Positions 1 to 9,824 of a stretch of 64,000 bases of DNA are shown piece after piece; positions within the stretch are counted from its first letter, which is position 1; every line of letters begins with the position of its first letter. The stretch is from positions 1,612,001 through 1,676,000 of the forward strand of contig NZ_CP065047.1 of assembly GCF_015689175.1 (NCBI RefSeq), written 5' to 3'. The notes beneath the pieces were generated by a model that did no database searches, was not told the DNA's origin, and worked only from the letters and a program-made list of their open reading frames with translations. The position numbers and the translations under genes were made by a program. This stretch comes from Mycobacterium kubicae (lineage in GTDB: Bacteria > Actinomycetota > Actinomycetes > Mycobacteriales > Mycobacteriaceae).

Positions 1-25
1 ATGCGAGCAGTCCTACCATGGTCAC

Positions 26-355
26 GTGGGATGGGAACTAGGCGTGTTGCTGATCTTGGTTGCGGTACTCGTCGTCTTCCTGGCCCCGCGCTTCATACCG
101 GTAGGCCCCCGCGGTGCCCTGGCGAGTGGGACGCTGCTGGTGACGGGCGTCAGCGAGCGGCCAGACGCGCCCGGCGAGCAATTCGTCACCATCGCCGGTG
201 TCATCAACGGCCCCACCGTCAGTGAACATGCCGTGTACCAACGCATGGCCGTCAGCGTCGACCAATGGCCGACCGTCGGACAGGTGCTTCCGGTGGTGTA
301 TTCGCCGAAGAATCCGGACAACTGGAGATTCGCGCCGGACGCTCAGGGACTGTGA
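26..355 (+). CDS. Small membrane-anchored hypothetical protein
   Basis: Product of 109 residues from a GTG start at 26 with no clear ribosome binding site in the few bases available upstream. Residues about 5-25 form one hydrophobic segment ending in APRFIPVGPRG, so the protein probably has a single N-terminal membrane anchor with the rest outside. The remainder is a small, probably beta-rich domain ending in a YSPKNPDNWRF motif of the kind seen in DUF3592-like membrane proteins, where such a strand describes a 'value = property x Y' repeat. I do not recognise the gene itself. It ends 13 bases inside the end of the convergent downstream gene. The true start could lie further upstream, outside the window, although the frame carries the good GTG used here. 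Confidence 0.65.
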   Translation: MGWELGVLLILVAVLVVFLAPRFIPVGPRGALASGTLLVTGVSERPDAPGEQFVTIAGVINGPTVSEHAVYQRMAVSVDQWPTVGQVLPVVYSPKNPDNWRFAPDAQGL

Positions 356-777
356 CCCGGTAGGTCGCCGTCGGGTTCGGGGCCGAACTTGAATGCGCGG
401 CCGGTGATTTCCGACGGGCTGATTCGCACGTAGTGGGGTTTGTGAGTTGCCGTCCAGGGCAACAACTGCGCCCGTTCGGCTTGCTGAATGTCCGCGTCGT
501 TCTTGAGGAGTTGGGCGCGCCCTCGAACGATGACGCTCCAGCCTTCTTCGACATTGTGGTCGTCGGCTTCGAAGACCACTGCTCGATTCGCCACTGCTGA
601 GAACAGTTTCGTGCCTTCGGCAGTGCGGAATAACACGGTCCGGCCTTGCACGACATAGTTGACCGGGAAGATCTCCGGCTCACCGGCGAAGCTGGTAACC
701 AGGCGCCCGAGTGCGACGCTGCTCAGCAGGTTCCAGCTCGCGTCCTCGGTGAGGACGGTGACGGGCGCGTCGGTCAT
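343..777 (-). CDS. Pyridoxamine 5'-phosphate oxidase-like split-barrel protein
   Basis: Product of 144 residues. The order of features is typical of the FMN/F420-binding split barrel (Pyridox_ox_2): a helix with WNLLSSVALGRLVTS near residues 14-28, FPVNYVVQGRTVLFRTAEGTKL near 37-58, then VVFEADD and GWSVIVRGRAQLL. These are the strands that hold the flavin or deazaflavin phosphate. Mycobacteria have many such paralogues, so the substrate cannot be read from sequence; nitro or quinone reduction and simple flavin binding are both possible. The 3' end overlaps the convergent neighbour by 13 bases. A short inverted repeat lies about 70 bases upstream of the start (846-862). No metal or Cys motifs are present. 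Family confidence is high; function is unassigned. Confidence 0.85.
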   Translation of the reverse strand: MTDAPVTVLTEDASWNLLSSVALGRLVTSFAGEPEIFPVNYVVQGRTVLFRTAEGTKLFSAVANRAVVFEADDHNVEEGWSVIVRGRAQLLKNDADIQQAERAQLLPWTATHKPHYVRISPSEITGRAFKFGPEPDGDLPGHSP

Positions 778-845
778 GGCGGACCTTCCTGGTGTCTAAC
801 GGACTTCGAGGAGCTTCTGGCGGCGGTGTAGTGAAACTCCCATGC

Positions 846-862
846 TTGACCAAGTGGGTCAA
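846..862. promoter_or_regulatory. Inverted repeat, possible operator
   Basis: TTGACC-AAGTG-GGTCAA is a perfect 6-bp inverted repeat with a 5-base spacer. It lies between the divergent starts at 777 (minus) and 973 (plus). The placement suits an operator, but the repeat is short and no regulator gene is adjacent. Confidence 0.3.
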
Positions 863-972
863 CCACTCCCGTGCACCCGGGTTCAGGGAACGTATCGAAT
901 CATCTTGTGTGCCAAAGCCTTGCCTGAGGATAACGTCGTTGATGTGTCGGTGGCCCGGGATATCATTCGAAC

Positions 973-2334
973 ATGCGTTCGGATCGGGAGACCATCGTCG
1001 GGGTGCTGGACCGGCTCGATGCTGTCACCGACGACCTGCTGGACCTGTCGTGTGCGGAGTTGACGGTTCCGGAGTTGATGCGGGTGGCGCTGCGCCTGGA
1101 GCGGGTCGCGCGCCGACTGCCCGCAGCACAGCACGCGGTGCTCAATCTGCTTGCCGAACAAGCCGATCCAGCCCAGCTGGGCGGCCGACTGCCCTCGGTC
1201 TTGGCCAGCAGGCTGCACATCACCCGCGCCGAAGCCAACCGGCGCCTCGCCGAGGCCGCCGACCTTGGCGAGCGCCACACCCTGACCGGACAAACCCTGG
1301 CGCCCTACCTCACCGCCACCGCCCACGGGCAGCGCGCCGGTTCCATTGGTGAGGGTCATGTGCGGGTGATCCGGGATTTCGTCAAGCACCTGCCCGCCCA
1401 TGTGGACGTGGAGACCCAGGAGAAGGCCGAGGAACATCTCGCGCGGCTGGCCGGTCAGTACCGACCCGACCAGTTGGCCAAACTCGCCGAACGCCTGATG
1501 GACTGCCTACATCCCGACGGCGACTACACCGACGACGACCGCGCCCGCCGCCGCGGAGTCACGCTGGGTAAGCAAGACGTCGATGGCATGTCACGGCTGA
1601 CCGGCTACCTGACCCCCGAAGCCCGCGCCACCCTAGAAGCAGTCCTGGCGAAACTGGCCGCCCCAGGCATGTGCAACCCCGACGACGACACCCCGTGTGT
1701 GGCGGGGGCACCGTCGGAAGACGCGGTCCGCCACGACCTGCGCTCGGCCGCCCAACGCAACCACGACGGGATGCTGGCGGCGTGTCGGGCGCTGCTGTGC
1801 AGCGGCGATCTCGGCCAGCACAACGGCCTACCCGCCTCCATCATCGTCACCACCACCCTGCAAGACCTCGAAGCCGCCGCGGGCACAGGCCTGACCGGCG
1901 GGGGCACCCTGCTGCCCATGTCCGACGTCATCCGCTTGTCCCGCCACGCCCACCACTACCTGGCCATCTTCGACCGCGGCAACGCCCTGGCGCTGCATCA
2001 CACCAAACGGCTAGCCTCCCCGGCCCAGCGCATCGTGCTGTACGCCAAAGACCGCGGCTGCACCGCACCGGGTTGCGACGTCACCGGCTACTACTGCGAA
2101 GTCCACCACGTCATCCCCTACGCACAGTCCCGCACCACCGACATCAACCAACTCACCCTGGCCTGCGGCGGCCACCACCCCCTAGCCGAACAGGGCTACA
2201 CCACCCGCACCAACACCCAAGGCGACACCGAATGGATCCCCCCACCCCACCTGGACCACGGCCAACCCCGCACCAACACCTACCACCATTCCGAAAAACT
2301 CCTGATGGACGAAGACGACGAGGAGGGGGGCTAA
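973..2334 (+). CDS. 13E12 repeat family protein, DUF222 plus HNH endonuclease domain
   Basis: Product of 453 residues. The N-terminal two thirds is the helical DUF222 domain typical of the mycobacterial 13E12 family (motifs [44 protein letters not shown], and [13 protein letters not shown]). The C-terminus is an HNH/McrA-type nuclease module: RGCTAPGC, then [12 protein letters not shown] and [16 protein letters not shown]. The paired Cys and the His-His/His residues for metal binding and catalysis are all present, so the domain looks intact. The ATG at 973 follows closely on an A-rich stretch. 13E12 genes occur in multiple copies in mycobacterial genomes and are thought to be related to mobile elements, but no transposase, integrase or terminal repeat is visible here. 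Biological role is unknown; a homing-type or defence nuclease is possible. Confidence 0.92.
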   Translation: MRSDRETIVGVLDRLDAVTDDLLDLSCAELTVPELMRVALRLERVARRLPAAQHAVLNLLAEQADPAQLGGRLPSVLASRLHITRAEANRRLAEAADLGERHTLTGQTLAPYLTATAHGQRAGSIGEGHVRVIRDFVKHLPAHVDVETQEKAEEHLARLAGQYRPDQLAKLAERLMDCLHPDGDYTDDDRARRRGVTLGKQDVDGMSRLTGYLTPEARATLEAVLAKLAAPGMCNPDDDTPCVAGAPSEDAVRHDLRSAAQRNHDGMLAACRALLCSGDLGQHNGLPASIIVTTTLQDLEAAAGTGLTGGGTLLPMSDVIRLSRHAHHYLAIFDRGNALALHHTKRLASPAQRIVLYAKDRGCTAPGCDVTGYYCEVHHVIPYAQSRTTDINQLTLACGGHHPLAEQGYTTRTNTQGDTEWIPPPHLDHGQPRTNTYHHSEKLLMDEDDEEGG

Positions 2335-2362
2335 CTGGCCCGTTGTCTGGCATTCTGATGAC

Positions 2363-2566
2363 ATGCCAGGCAAGGAAGTCGACCGGGTACGCGCGTCGAG
2401 TGCTCTCCAAGTGATCCGGCAGCACCCCGTCTTGGTGCTCTTCGCGCTGTCGCCGGTGCTCGTGGTCTTGGGTGTCATCTGGTGGCTGGCCGGCGCCGGC
2501 TGGGCCATCTTTGCGGCAATTGTGGCGCTGCTCAGCGGCACCGCGGCCGTCATTCTGAAACGCTAA
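2363..2566 (+). CDS. Small two-helix membrane protein
   Basis: A 67-residue product with a charged N-terminus (KEVDRVRASSALQVIRQHP) followed by two hydrophobic segments, about residues 22-43 (VLVLFALSPVLVVLGVIWWLAG) and 46-62 (WAIFAAIVALLSGTAAVIL), ending in KR. It starts 28 bases after the 13E12 gene and stops 7 bases before agpS, so it is probably cotranscribed with agpS. No family recognised. The coding character (GC-rich third positions, clean membrane hairpin) supports a real gene. Confidence 0.72.
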   Translation: MPGKEVDRVRASSALQVIRQHPVLVLFALSPVLVVLGVIWWLAGAGWAIFAAIVALLSGTAAVILKR

Positions 2567-2573
2567 GGCGTCG

Positions 2574-4157
2574 ATGCGTTCCTGGTGGGGCTGGGGCACC
2601 GATGAGCAGGCGCTCACAAAACAGGAGACGAGGGACCTGGAGGCGCGGGTAGCCGCCCTGCTGCCCGGGCACGACCTGACCGACCATCGTCCCCCCGACC
2701 CGACCACTCTCGGGTTGCCCGCCCCGCGAATCACCGCGCCGGCCTCACTGGCGGCGATGTGCTCGACCAATCCCGTTGACCGCGCGGGACACGCACGCGG
2801 CAAGGCATTCCGCGATGTCGCCCGCAACCTCCAGGGCCGCCTCGACCATGTACCCGACCTGATCGCACGTCCCCGTCGCGAGCAAGACCTCGTCGACGTA
2901 CTGGATTGGTGTACCCGCGAAGGCATTTCGGTCATTCCCTACGGCGGCGGCAGTTCAGTGGTGGGCGGTGTGGAACCCCGTTTCGACCAACCCGCGGTGA
3001 CGTTGGACGTCAGCACGATGAGCGCGGTACTCGAAATCGATTCGGTCAGCCGCGCCGCTCGCATTCAAGCCGGGGCGCTGGGGCCCTGGATCGAAGACCA
3101 ACTGCGGCCGCACGATCTGACGCTGCGGCACTTCCCGCAGTCGTTTGCTTTCTCCAGCCTGGGCGGCTGGTTGGCTACCCGCGCCGGCGGGCACTTCGCC
3201 ACCCTGTACACCCACATCGACGACTTGACCCAATCGGTGCGGGTCGTCACCCCGGTCGGCATCAGCGAATCGCGTCGGCTGCCCGGATCGGGTGCAGGGC
3301 CGTCCCCGGACCGCTTCTTCATCGGCTCCGAGGGCACGTTGGGTGTCATCACCGAAGCCTGGATGCGGCTGCAGACTCGGCCGAAGTGGCAGGTCACTGC
3401 GTCCGTAGCGTTCGAAAACTGGCCCAATGCGGTCGCCGCAACCCGCACCATCGCACAAGCCGGGCTGTACCCGGCCAACTGCCGACTGTTGGACCCGGCC
3501 GAAGCATTCCTCAATGCCGGCGCCCCGGTGCGCGGCGGCCTCTTGGTGCTGGCATTCGAGTCCGCCGACCACCCGATCGAACCGTGGCTCGACCGCGCCG
3601 TCGAGATCGCTGCCGGTCACGGCGGCTCTGTGATCACGCGTCGCGGGGGCGAAAACCGAAGCGACGCACCGCGATCCGATGCATCCCAAAGCTGGCGCTC
3701 GGCGTTTCTGCGGATGCCGTACCAGCGAGACGCCCTCGCGCGCCGCGGCGTCATCGCCGAAACCTTCGAAACCGCTTGCACCTGGGACGGATTCGACACG
3801 CTGCATGCCGCGGTGACCGACGCCGCCCGAACCGCAATAGAACGGATCTGTGGCGTCGGCGTGGTCACCTGCCGATTCACCCACGTCTACCCCGATGGCC
3901 CCGCCCCCTACTACGGCATCTACACGGGCGGACGATGGGGTTCGCTCGACACCCAGTGGGACGAGATCAAAGCCGCTGTCTCCGAAGCGATCAGCGCCAC
4001 CGGCGGCACCATCACCCACCATCACGCGGTAGGCCGCGACCATCGTCCCTGGTACGACCGGCAGCGTCCCGACCCGTTCGCGGCCGCGCTACGTGCGGCC
4101 AAGGCCGCGCTCGACCCGGCGCTGATTCTCAACCCTGGCGTTCTGTTCGATCCCTGA
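2574..4157 (+). CDS. agpS: FAD-binding oxidase, alkyldihydroxyacetonephosphate synthase family
   Basis: Product of 527 residues, the same length that I recall for M. tuberculosis AgpS (Rv3107c), and next to fprA as there. The family exchanges the acyl chain of acyl-dihydroxyacetone phosphate for a fatty alcohol, the ether-bond step in ether lipid synthesis. Visible features: the VAO/PCMH FAD-binding fold with PRREQDLVDVLDWC and IPYGGGSSVVGG (residues about 100-130), the signature TLRHFPQSFAFSSLGGWLATRAGGH near 180-205, the second FAD motif FIGSEGTLGVITEAWMR near 245-262, and a C-terminal HHHAVGRDHRPWY motif that contains the His and Tyr implicated in AGPS catalysis. Mycobacteria are not known for plasmalogens, so the real substrate is open. 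The start is 7 bases after the preceding gene and the stop abuts the fprA stop. Confidence 0.9.
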   Translation: MRSWWGWGTDEQALTKQETRDLEARVAALLPGHDLTDHRPPDPTTLGLPAPRITAPASLAAMCSTNPVDRAGHARGKAFRDVARNLQGRLDHVPDLIARPRREQDLVDVLDWCTREGISVIPYGGGSSVVGGVEPRFDQPAVTLDVSTMSAVLEIDSVSRAARIQAGALGPWIEDQLRPHDLTLRHFPQSFAFSSLGGWLATRAGGHFATLYTHIDDLTQSVRVVTPVGISESRRLPGSGAGPSPDRFFIGSEGTLGVITEAWMRLQTRPKWQVTASVAFENWPNAVAATRTIAQAGLYPANCRLLDPAEAFLNAGAPVRGGLLVLAFESADHPIEPWLDRAVEIAAGHGGSVITRRGGENRSDAPRSDASQSWRSAFLRMPYQRDALARRGVIAETFETACTWDGFDTLHAAVTDAARTAIERICGVGVVTCRFTHVYPDGPAPYYGIYTGGRWGSLDTQWDEIKAAVSEAISATGGTITHHHAVGRDHRPWYDRQRPDPFAAALRAAKAALDPALILNPGVLFDP

Positions 4158-5519
4158 TCAGCCGTGCCCGATGTCGAGCAGCTTCGACAAACTGGGCAAC
4201 TTCACCCGCGGCCGCCCGTGCGGTTCGCCCGCGTCGCGCTCAAAGCGGTCGATGATCTCCCAGTGAGCCGATGTCACGAGCTTCGGCTGCCGCGAACTCA
4301 GCCATTCGAGCAACTTGTCGGCATGGTCATCGCCGAAGTCTGCCAGGTCGCCCGCCTTCGCCAGGTCGTCGAGCAATGTGTCGACCGTGTCCTGCGAGTC
4401 CTTCTTGTTGGTACCGATCACACCGGTCGGTCCCCGCTTGATCCAGCCGACGACATATTCGTTGCGGCTGCCTTCCACCCGGCCATCGGTGTTAGGGATG
4501 GTTCCGCTTCTCTCGTCGAACGGCAGGCCCGGGGTCGGCACGCCGCGGTAACCGACCGAGCGCACCACCAACTGCACCGGCAACTCCTCGCGCTCACCGG
4601 TGTCCTTGGCCGACACTCGTCCGGTCTCGTCAGTCACCAATTCGTTGCGCCCCAGCACGATCTTTTCGACCCGGTCCTCGCCCTTGATCTCGATCGGGGA
4701 GGTGAAAAACCGGAACACGATGCGGCGATGGTCGGGCCGGGGAGCTCGCTGGGCATAGTCACGCAGCACCTTGATGTTGGTCTTGGTGGTCTTGCCGGCC
4801 GCGGCCGCATCCTCGTCAGTGATGCCTTCCAGCTGCGCCGGGTCGACAATGACGTCGACCCCCTCGAGTTCTCCCAGCTCCCGCAGCTCCAATGTGGTGA
4901 ACGCGGTCTGCAGCGGGCCGCGCCGCCCGATGATGACGACTTCCTCCACACCGCACGGGCGCAGCGACTCCAGCGCGTGGTCGGCGATGTCGGTGGCCGC
5001 GAGGACGTCGGGGTCGGTGACCAGAATCCGCGCGACGTCGATAGCGACATTGCCGTTGCCGACCACGACCGCGCGGGCGCCCGACAAGTCCGGCGTCGAC
5101 TCCTCGAAATGAGGATGGGCGTTGTACCAGCCGACGAAATCGACGGCGGCCACGCTGCCCGGCAGGTCCTCGCCGGGGATGTTCAGCGGCTTGTCGCTCT
5201 GGGCGCCCACGGCATAGATGACGGCGTCGTACTGCTCGGCCAACTCGGCGGCCTGCACGTGGTCACCGACCACCAGGTTCCCGAAGAAGCGGAATCGGGG
5301 GTCTTCGGCGGTCTTCTCGAAGGCCTTGCTGATCGACTTGATCTTGGGGTGGTCGGGCGCGACGCCCGAGCGGACCAGTCCCCAGGGGGTCGGCAACATC
5401 TCCAGCATGTCGACGGCCACGTCGATCTCTTCCGAGGTGTCGGCCGCCTTCAGCAAAGAAGCGGAGGCGAAGAACCCCGAGGGTCCGGAGCCGACGATGG
5501 CTACGTGATATGGACGCAT
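4158..5519 (-). CDS. fprA: NADPH-ferredoxin reductase FprA
   Basis: The enzyme passes electrons from NADPH via FAD to ferredoxins, and is the adrenodoxin-reductase-type partner of mycobacterial P450s. I set the start at the ATG at 5519, giving 453 residues that begin MRPYHVAIVGSGPSGFF; this matches the M. tuberculosis enzyme (456 residues). The frame stays open much further upstream, across the divergent prfB, but that stretch has no FprA homology and is antisense shadow. Motifs: FAD dinucleotide fold GSGPSG at 10-15, RSGVAPDHPKIK near 48-60, NADP-binding VVVGNGNVAIDVARIL near 150-165, IIGRRGPLQTAFT, and the C-terminal GWIKRGPTGVIGTNKKD (conserved in the family). Stop codons of agpS and fprA are directly adjacent. 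Confidence 0.95.
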   Translation of the reverse strand: MRPYHVAIVGSGPSGFFASASLLKAADTSEEIDVAVDMLEMLPTPWGLVRSGVAPDHPKIKSISKAFEKTAEDPRFRFFGNLVVGDHVQAAELAEQYDAVIYAVGAQSDKPLNIPGEDLPGSVAAVDFVGWYNAHPHFEESTPDLSGARAVVVGNGNVAIDVARILVTDPDVLAATDIADHALESLRPCGVEEVVIIGRRGPLQTAFTTLELRELGELEGVDVIVDPAQLEGITDEDAAAAGKTTKTNIKVLRDYAQRAPRPDHRRIVFRFFTSPIEIKGEDRVEKIVLGRNELVTDETGRVSAKDTGEREELPVQLVVRSVGYRGVPTPGLPFDERSGTIPNTDGRVEGSRNEYVVGWIKRGPTGVIGTNKKDSQDTVDTLLDDLAKAGDLADFGDDHADKLLEWLSSRQPKLVTSAHWEIIDRFERDAGEPHGRPRVKLPSLSKLLDIGHG

Positions 5520-5642
5520 CTTCGAACCTTCTGTCCGTGCCCGGCTGCGGCGCAAGGGGCTGTTCGAGAATTGGGCCGCAGTCGCGCGGTGCACACGATG
5601 GTCTCCTGATGCTAAACGTTGATGCCGGTAACGTGGGCGCCT

Positions 5643-6758
5643 GTGGAACCTGACCGTCAAGCAGATATTGCCGCCCTCGACTCCACCCTGACCACGGTGG
5701 AGCGGGTGCTTGACGTCGACGGTTTGAAGGGCCGCATCGAGAAGCTCGAACACGAGGCCTCCGACCCGAATCTGTGGGACGACCAGACGCGGGCGCAAAA
5801 GGTCACCAGCGAGCTTTCCCACGCGCAAGGCGAGTTGCGCCGCATCAAAGATCTGCGACGTCGCCTCGACGACCTCCCGGTGCTGTATGAACTCGCGGCC
5901 GAGGAGGAAGGCTCGGCCGCCGCCGATGCGCGCGCCGAAGCCGACGCCGAACTCACCGCGTTGCGCGCCGATATAGAAGCCACCGAAGTGCGCACCTTGC
6001 TGTCCGGTGAGTACGACGAACGTGAGGCATTGGTCACAATCCGCTCGGGTGCGGGCGGGGTGGACGCGGCCGACTGGGCAGAGATGTTGATGCGGATGTA
6101 CATCCGCTGGGCTGAGCAGCACAAATACCCCGTCGAAGTGTTCGACACCTCCTACGCCGAAGAGGCCGGAATCAAGAGCGCCACCTTCGCGGTGCACGCG
6201 CCTTTCGCCTATGGCACATTGTCGGTCGAACAAGGGACTCATCGGCTGGTGCGGATCAGCCCGTTCGACAACCAAAGTCGACGTCAAACGTCTTTCGCGG
6301 AAGTCGAAGTGCTGCCGGTGGTGGAGACCACCGACCACATCGAAATCCCCGAAGGGGACCTGCGGGTCGACGTCTACCGTTCCAGCGGCCCCGGCGGCCA
6401 ATCGGTCAACACCACCGACTCGGCGGTTCGTTTAACCCACATCCCAACGGGTATTGTCGTCACTTGCCAGAACGAGAAGTCGCAACTGCAGAACAAAGTT
6501 GCGGCGATGCGGGTGCTTCAGGCAAAACTGTTGGAGCGCAAGCGTTTAGAAGAGCGCGCGGAGCTGGACGCCTTGAAAGGCGAAGGCGGCAGCTCCTGGG
6601 GTAACCAAATGCGGTCCTACGTGCTGCACCCCTATCAGATGGTCAAGGATCTGCGCACCGAGTACGAGGTGGGCAATCCGGCGGCCGTCTTGGACGGAGA
6701 CATCGACGGGTTCCTGGAAGCGGGAATCCGGTGGCGCAACCGAAAAGATGACAACTAA
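5643..6758 (+). CDS. prfB: Peptide chain release factor 2
   Basis: RF2 recognises UGA and UAA stop codons and triggers peptide release on the ribosome. Motifs: [10 protein letters not shown], with the SPF tripeptide that reads UGA, and [19 protein letters not shown], with the catalytic GGQ loop; the N-terminal coiled region carries the usual [10 protein letters not shown] chose the GTG at 5643 (protein starts with [12 protein letters not shown] after Met, 371 residues), because M. tuberculosis PrfB starts at that position; in-frame ATGs at 5619 and 5622 would add eight residues. There is no internal UGA frameshift site: the frame is continuous, unlike E. coli prfB. The next gene's ATG lies 11 bases inside this gene. 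Confidence 0.95.
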   Translation: MEPDRQADIAALDSTLTTVERVLDVDGLKGRIEKLEHEASDPNLWDDQTRAQKVTSELSHAQGELRRIKDLRRRLDDLPVLYELAAEEEGSAAADARAEADAELTALRADIEATEVRTLLSGEYDEREALVTIRSGAGGVDAADWAEMLMRMYIRWAEQHKYPVEVFDTSYAEEAGIKSATFAVHAPFAYGTLSVEQGTHRLVRISPFDNQSRRQTSFAEVEVLPVVETTDHIEIPEGDLRVDVYRSSGPGGQSVNTTDSAVRLTHIPTGIVVTCQNEKSQLQNKVAAMRVLQAKLLERKRLEERAELDALKGEGGSSWGNQMRSYVLHPYQMVKDLRTEYEVGNPAAVLDGDIDGFLEAGIRWRNRKDDN

Positions 6759-7719
6759 TAACACTGTTCTTGCCATGTCCGTGGCTCAGCGCTGGCACGA
6801 CTTCTGGCGCGGCCAAATAGGTGAATGGATCATCACCCGGGGACTGCGCGTCGTCATGCTGCTCATCGCGGCGGTACTGGCGGCCCGGTTCGTCAACTGG
6901 GTGGCACAACGGGTCACAAAGCAACTCGACCTCGGCTTCGCCGAGAGCGACGCATTAGTGCGCTCGGAGGCGACCAAACACCGCCAAGCCGTGGCCTCGG
7001 TGATCTCGTGGGTGTCGATCGTGCTCATCGGCATCGTCGTCATCATGCAGATCGCCGAAGTCCTGCAGTTTTCCGTCGGTGGCCTGGTCGCGCCGGCCAC
7101 GGTGGTCGGCGCCGCGCTCGGTTTCGGTGCCCAGCAGTTGGTCAAGGACCTGCTCGCCGGGTTCTTCCTCATCGTCGAGCGCCAATACGGCTTCGGGGAC
7201 CTGGTGAAGCTGACCATCCAGGGGTCCACGACGGACGCCACCGGCACCGTCGAAAACGTCACCTTGCGGGTGACCAAGCTGCGTTCGTCCGACGGAGAGT
7301 TGTTCACCGTTCCGAACGGCCAGATCGTCAAGTCGATCAACCTGTCCAAGGACTGGGCTCGTGCGGTGGTGGACATCCCCGTCTCGACCAACGCCGACCT
7401 CAACCGCGTGAACGAGGTCTTGCACCAGGAATGCGAGCGCGCGCGCGACGACGCGGTGCTCGGGGAGTTGCTGCTGGATTCGCCCACGGTCATGGGGGTG
7501 GAAAGCATCGAAGTCGACACCGTGACGCTGCGACTGGTGGCGCGCACGTTGCCCGGCAAGCAGTTCGAGGCGGGTCGGCAACTGCGTGTGCTGGTCATCC
7601 GGGCGCTCGCTCGCGCCGGCATCGTGACGGCAGCTGACGCAACGATCGGCCTCGTCGAAGATCCCGCCGTACCCGCCGCCGAAGCCGCCGAGGCCGCCAA
7701 GGCGAAGGATCCGGTGTAG
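6748..7719 (+). CDS. MscS-family mechanosensitive ion channel
   Basis: A 323-residue membrane protein that probably releases osmolytes on osmotic downshift. Three hydrophobic segments (about residues 30-48, 82-102 and 107-130) precede the cytoplasmic beta domain. The pore-lining helix has the MscS pattern [31 protein letters not shown], followed by [14 protein letters not shown] and the beta-barrel motif [29 protein letters not shown]. The C-terminus ends in an Ala-rich tail. The ATG at 6748 overlaps the prfB end, suggesting translational coupling; a second Met at 6775 is also possible. It corresponds to Rv3104c (308 residues, as I recall), and the gene order prfB-MscS-Pro-rich-ftsEX-smpB is conserved. 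Confidence 0.9.
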   Translation: MTTNNTVLAMSVAQRWHDFWRGQIGEWIITRGLRVVMLLIAAVLAARFVNWVAQRVTKQLDLGFAESDALVRSEATKHRQAVASVISWVSIVLIGIVVIMQIAEVLQFSVGGLVAPATVVGAALGFGAQQLVKDLLAGFFLIVERQYGFGDLVKLTIQGSTTDATGTVENVTLRVTKLRSSDGELFTVPNGQIVKSINLSKDWARAVVDIPVSTNADLNRVNEVLHQECERARDDAVLGELLLDSPTVMGVESIEVDTVTLRLVARTLPGKQFEAGRQLRVLVIRALARAGIVTAADATIGLVEDPAVPAAEAAEAAKAKDPV

Positions 7720-8195
7720 TGGCGCGGCTATCGCTGAACATCCTGCCCAAGCGGGTCCAAGAAGCGCAGCGGCGCGTGCCCGACCACCTCTTCGGCGGCC
7801 GCGTACGTACCTCCACCTTGGTGTTGATCGTGGCGTTCCTGGCGGTCTGGTGGGTCTACGAGGCCTACCGCCCGGAACCTCCGGCCAAGACCAACACCCC
7901 GCCAGCTCAGGTGGTGCCGCCGGGCTACGTGCCCGATCCGGATTACACCTGGGTACCGCGGACCCGGGTGAACCAGCCGACGCAGGCGCCCAGGACGACG
8001 ACCACCACGCCGCGCCCGACCACCACGCCGCCGCCGACGACCACCACGACGACCACGTCGCCGCCGTTCACCCTGCCGACGCCGCCGTGCCTGCTGCCGC
8101 CACCGTTCTGCCCGGCGACCAGCACCCCCAGCCCGCCACCGGGGCAGTTGCCCGGCCCCGGCCCGACCCCCACCTCGTCGCCCCCGGCAAGCTGA
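7719..8195 (+). CDS. Pro/Thr-rich single-pass membrane protein (Rv3103c-like)
   Basis: Product of 158 residues from a GTG that overlaps the previous stop (TAGTG), so it is translated as part of the same operon. One membrane helix lies at about residues 32-47 ([17 protein letters not shown]). After it comes a short region with [17 protein letters not shown] and then a low-complexity Pro/Thr tail ([14 protein letters not shown] type) that probably lies outside the membrane and spans the cell wall; such tails are often O-mannosylated in mycobacteria. Position immediately before ftsEX is the same as Rv3103c in M. tuberculosis. A role in cell-wall or divisome function is inferred from position only. 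Confidence 0.85.
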   Translation: MARLSLNILPKRVQEAQRRVPDHLFGGRVRTSTLVLIVAFLAVWWVYEAYRPEPPAKTNTPPAQVVPPGYVPDPDYTWVPRTRVNQPTQAPRTTTTTPRPTTTPPPTTTTTTTSPPFTLPTPPCLLPPPFCPATSTPSPPPGQLPGPGPTPTSSPPAS

Positions 8196-8239
8196 ATTTC
8201 GCTTGCCCCGCGACCTCACCGCTACACTGGCGTGCCGTG

Positions 8240-8929
8240 ATGATCACCCTGGAACATGTCACCAAGCAGTACAAATCGTCGGCACGCCCAGCGCTGGACG
8301 ACGTCAACGTCAAGATCGACAAGGGTGAGTTCGTCTTCTTGATCGGACCGTCGGGCTCGGGCAAGTCGACGTTCATGCGGCTGCTGCTGGCCGCCGAGAC
8401 GCCGACGACCGGTGATGTCCGGGTGTCGAAGTTCCATGTCAACAAGCTGCGGGGCCGGCACGTACCGCGGCTGCGGCAGGTGATCGGCTGCGTCTTCCAG
8501 GACTTCCGGTTGCTGCAGCAGAAGACGGTGTACGACAACGTCGCCTTCGCTTTGGAGGTCATCGGCAAGCGCGCCGACGCGATCAACCGGGTGGTGCCCG
8601 AGGTGCTCGACACGGTGGGCCTGTCCGGGAAGGCCAACCGGTTGCCGCACGAGCTGTCCGGCGGTGAGCAGCAGCGCGTCGCGATCGCCCGCGCCTTCGT
8701 CAACCGGCCACTGGTGCTGCTGGCCGACGAGCCCACTGGCAACCTCGATCCAGACACCAGTAAGGACATCATGGATTTGTTGGAGCGGATCAACCGCACC
8801 GGGACGACGGTGGTGATGGCGACACACGACCACCACATCGTCGACTCGATGCGGCAGCGCGTGGTCGAGCTGTCCTTGGGCCGGTTGGTCCGTGACGAGC
8901 AGCGCGGCGTCTACGGGGTGGATCGCTAG
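8240..8929 (+). CDS. ftsE: Cell division ATP-binding protein FtsE
   Basis: FtsE is the cytoplasmic ATPase of the FtsEX complex, which activates peptidoglycan hydrolases at the septum (RipC in mycobacteria). With the ATG at 8240 the product has 229 residues, as in M. tuberculosis; an overlapping GTG at 8237 would add one residue. Motifs: Walker A GPSGSGKS at 36-43, Q-loop [12 protein letters not shown] signature LSGGEQQR, Walker [13 protein letters not shown] and the switch His in MATHDHHIV. The frame is open further upstream, but that part overlaps the Pro-rich gene in another frame and has no ABC homology. ftsX starts in the last base of the stop codon (TAGTG). Confidence 0.96.
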   Translation: MITLEHVTKQYKSSARPALDDVNVKIDKGEFVFLIGPSGSGKSTFMRLLLAAETPTTGDVRVSKFHVNKLRGRHVPRLRQVIGCVFQDFRLLQQKTVYDNVAFALEVIGKRADAINRVVPEVLDTVGLSGKANRLPHELSGGEQQRVAIARAFVNRPLVLLADEPTGNLDPDTSKDIMDLLERINRTGTTVVMATHDHHIVDSMRQRVVELSLGRLVRDEQRGVYGVDR

Positions 8930-9822
8930 TGCGCTTCGGCTTCCTGCTCAACGAGGTCCTGACCGGGTTTCGTCGCAATGTCACCATGACCATCGCGATG
9001 ATCCTGACGACGGCGATCTCGATCGGCCTGTTCGGCGGTGGTCTGCTGGTGGTCCGGTTGGCGGACAACTCGCGAGCGATCTACCTGGACCGGGTCGAAA
9101 CCCAGGTCTTCCTGACCGACGACGTCTCGGCCAACGACCCGACGTGTGACACCGACGCGTGCAAGGCGTTGCGGGAGCGGATCGAGAAGCGATCCGACGT
9201 CAAATCGGTGCGGTTCCTCAACCGGCAGCAGGCCTACGACGACGCGATCCGCAAGTTCCCGCAATACAAGGACGTCGCGGGCAAGGATTCGTTCCCGGCG
9301 TCGTTCATCGTCAAGCTCGACAACCCCGAGCAGCACAAGGACTTCGACACCGCGATGACCGGCCAGCCCGGCGTGCTGTCCGTGCTCAATCAAAAGGATT
9401 TGATCGACCGGCTCTTCGCCGTGCTGGATGGATTGAGTAATGCCGCCTTCGCGGTCGCGCTGGTGCAAGCCGTCGGGGCGATTCTGCTGATCGCCAACAT
9501 GGTCCAAGTCGCCGCCTACACCCGGCGCACGGAGATCGGCATCATGCGTCTGGTCGGTGCCAGCCGATGGTACACCCAGCTGCCGTTCCTGGTGGAGGCG
9601 ACCCTGGCCGCGACGATCGGTGTCGTCATCGCCATCGGCGGTTTGATCGTGGTGCGTGCGCTGTTCTTGGACAACGCGTTGAATCAGTTCTACCAAGCGA
9701 ATCTGATCGCCCGGGTCGACTACGCAGACATCTTCTATATCTCACCGGTGTTGTTGGTGCTGGGCGTGGCGATGTCAGGGTTGACGGCGTACGCGACGTT
9801 GCGCCTCTACGTGCGGCGATAG
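8929..9822 (+). CDS. ftsX: Cell division protein FtsX
   Basis: FtsX is the membrane partner of FtsE and relays ATP hydrolysis to extracellular peptidoglycan hydrolases. The 297-residue product has the expected layout: an N-terminal cytoplasmic stretch ([17 protein letters not shown]), first membrane helix about 20-45, a large extracellular loop about 46-165 that contains the partner-binding region and a CDTDACK pair of Cys, then three C-terminal helices (about 168-190, 213-240 and 262-290). GTG start overlaps the ftsE stop, consistent with stoichiometric translation. Length and sequence match mycobacterial FtsX. Confidence 0.96.
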   Translation: MRFGFLLNEVLTGFRRNVTMTIAMILTTAISIGLFGGGLLVVRLADNSRAIYLDRVETQVFLTDDVSANDPTCDTDACKALRERIEKRSDVKSVRFLNRQQAYDDAIRKFPQYKDVAGKDSFPASFIVKLDNPEQHKDFDTAMTGQPGVLSVLNQKDLIDRLFAVLDGLSNAAFAVALVQAVGAILLIANMVQVAAYTRRTEIGIMRLVGASRWYTQLPFLVEATLAATIGVVIAIGGLIVVRALFLDNALNQFYQANLIARVDYADIFYISPVLLVLGVAMSGLTAYATLRLYVRR

Positions 9823-9824
9823 CG

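Noticed and set aside
5643-5800. Programmed +1 frameshift in prfB
   Set aside because: The frame is continuous with no internal UGA in the region where the E. coli site lies.
5520-6401. Long upstream extension of the fprA reading frame (the frame is open for 747 codons)
   Set aside because: The extension is antisense to prfB, has no homology to ferredoxin reductases, and the true N-terminus with the FAD motif starts at 5519. High GC creates long open antisense frames here.
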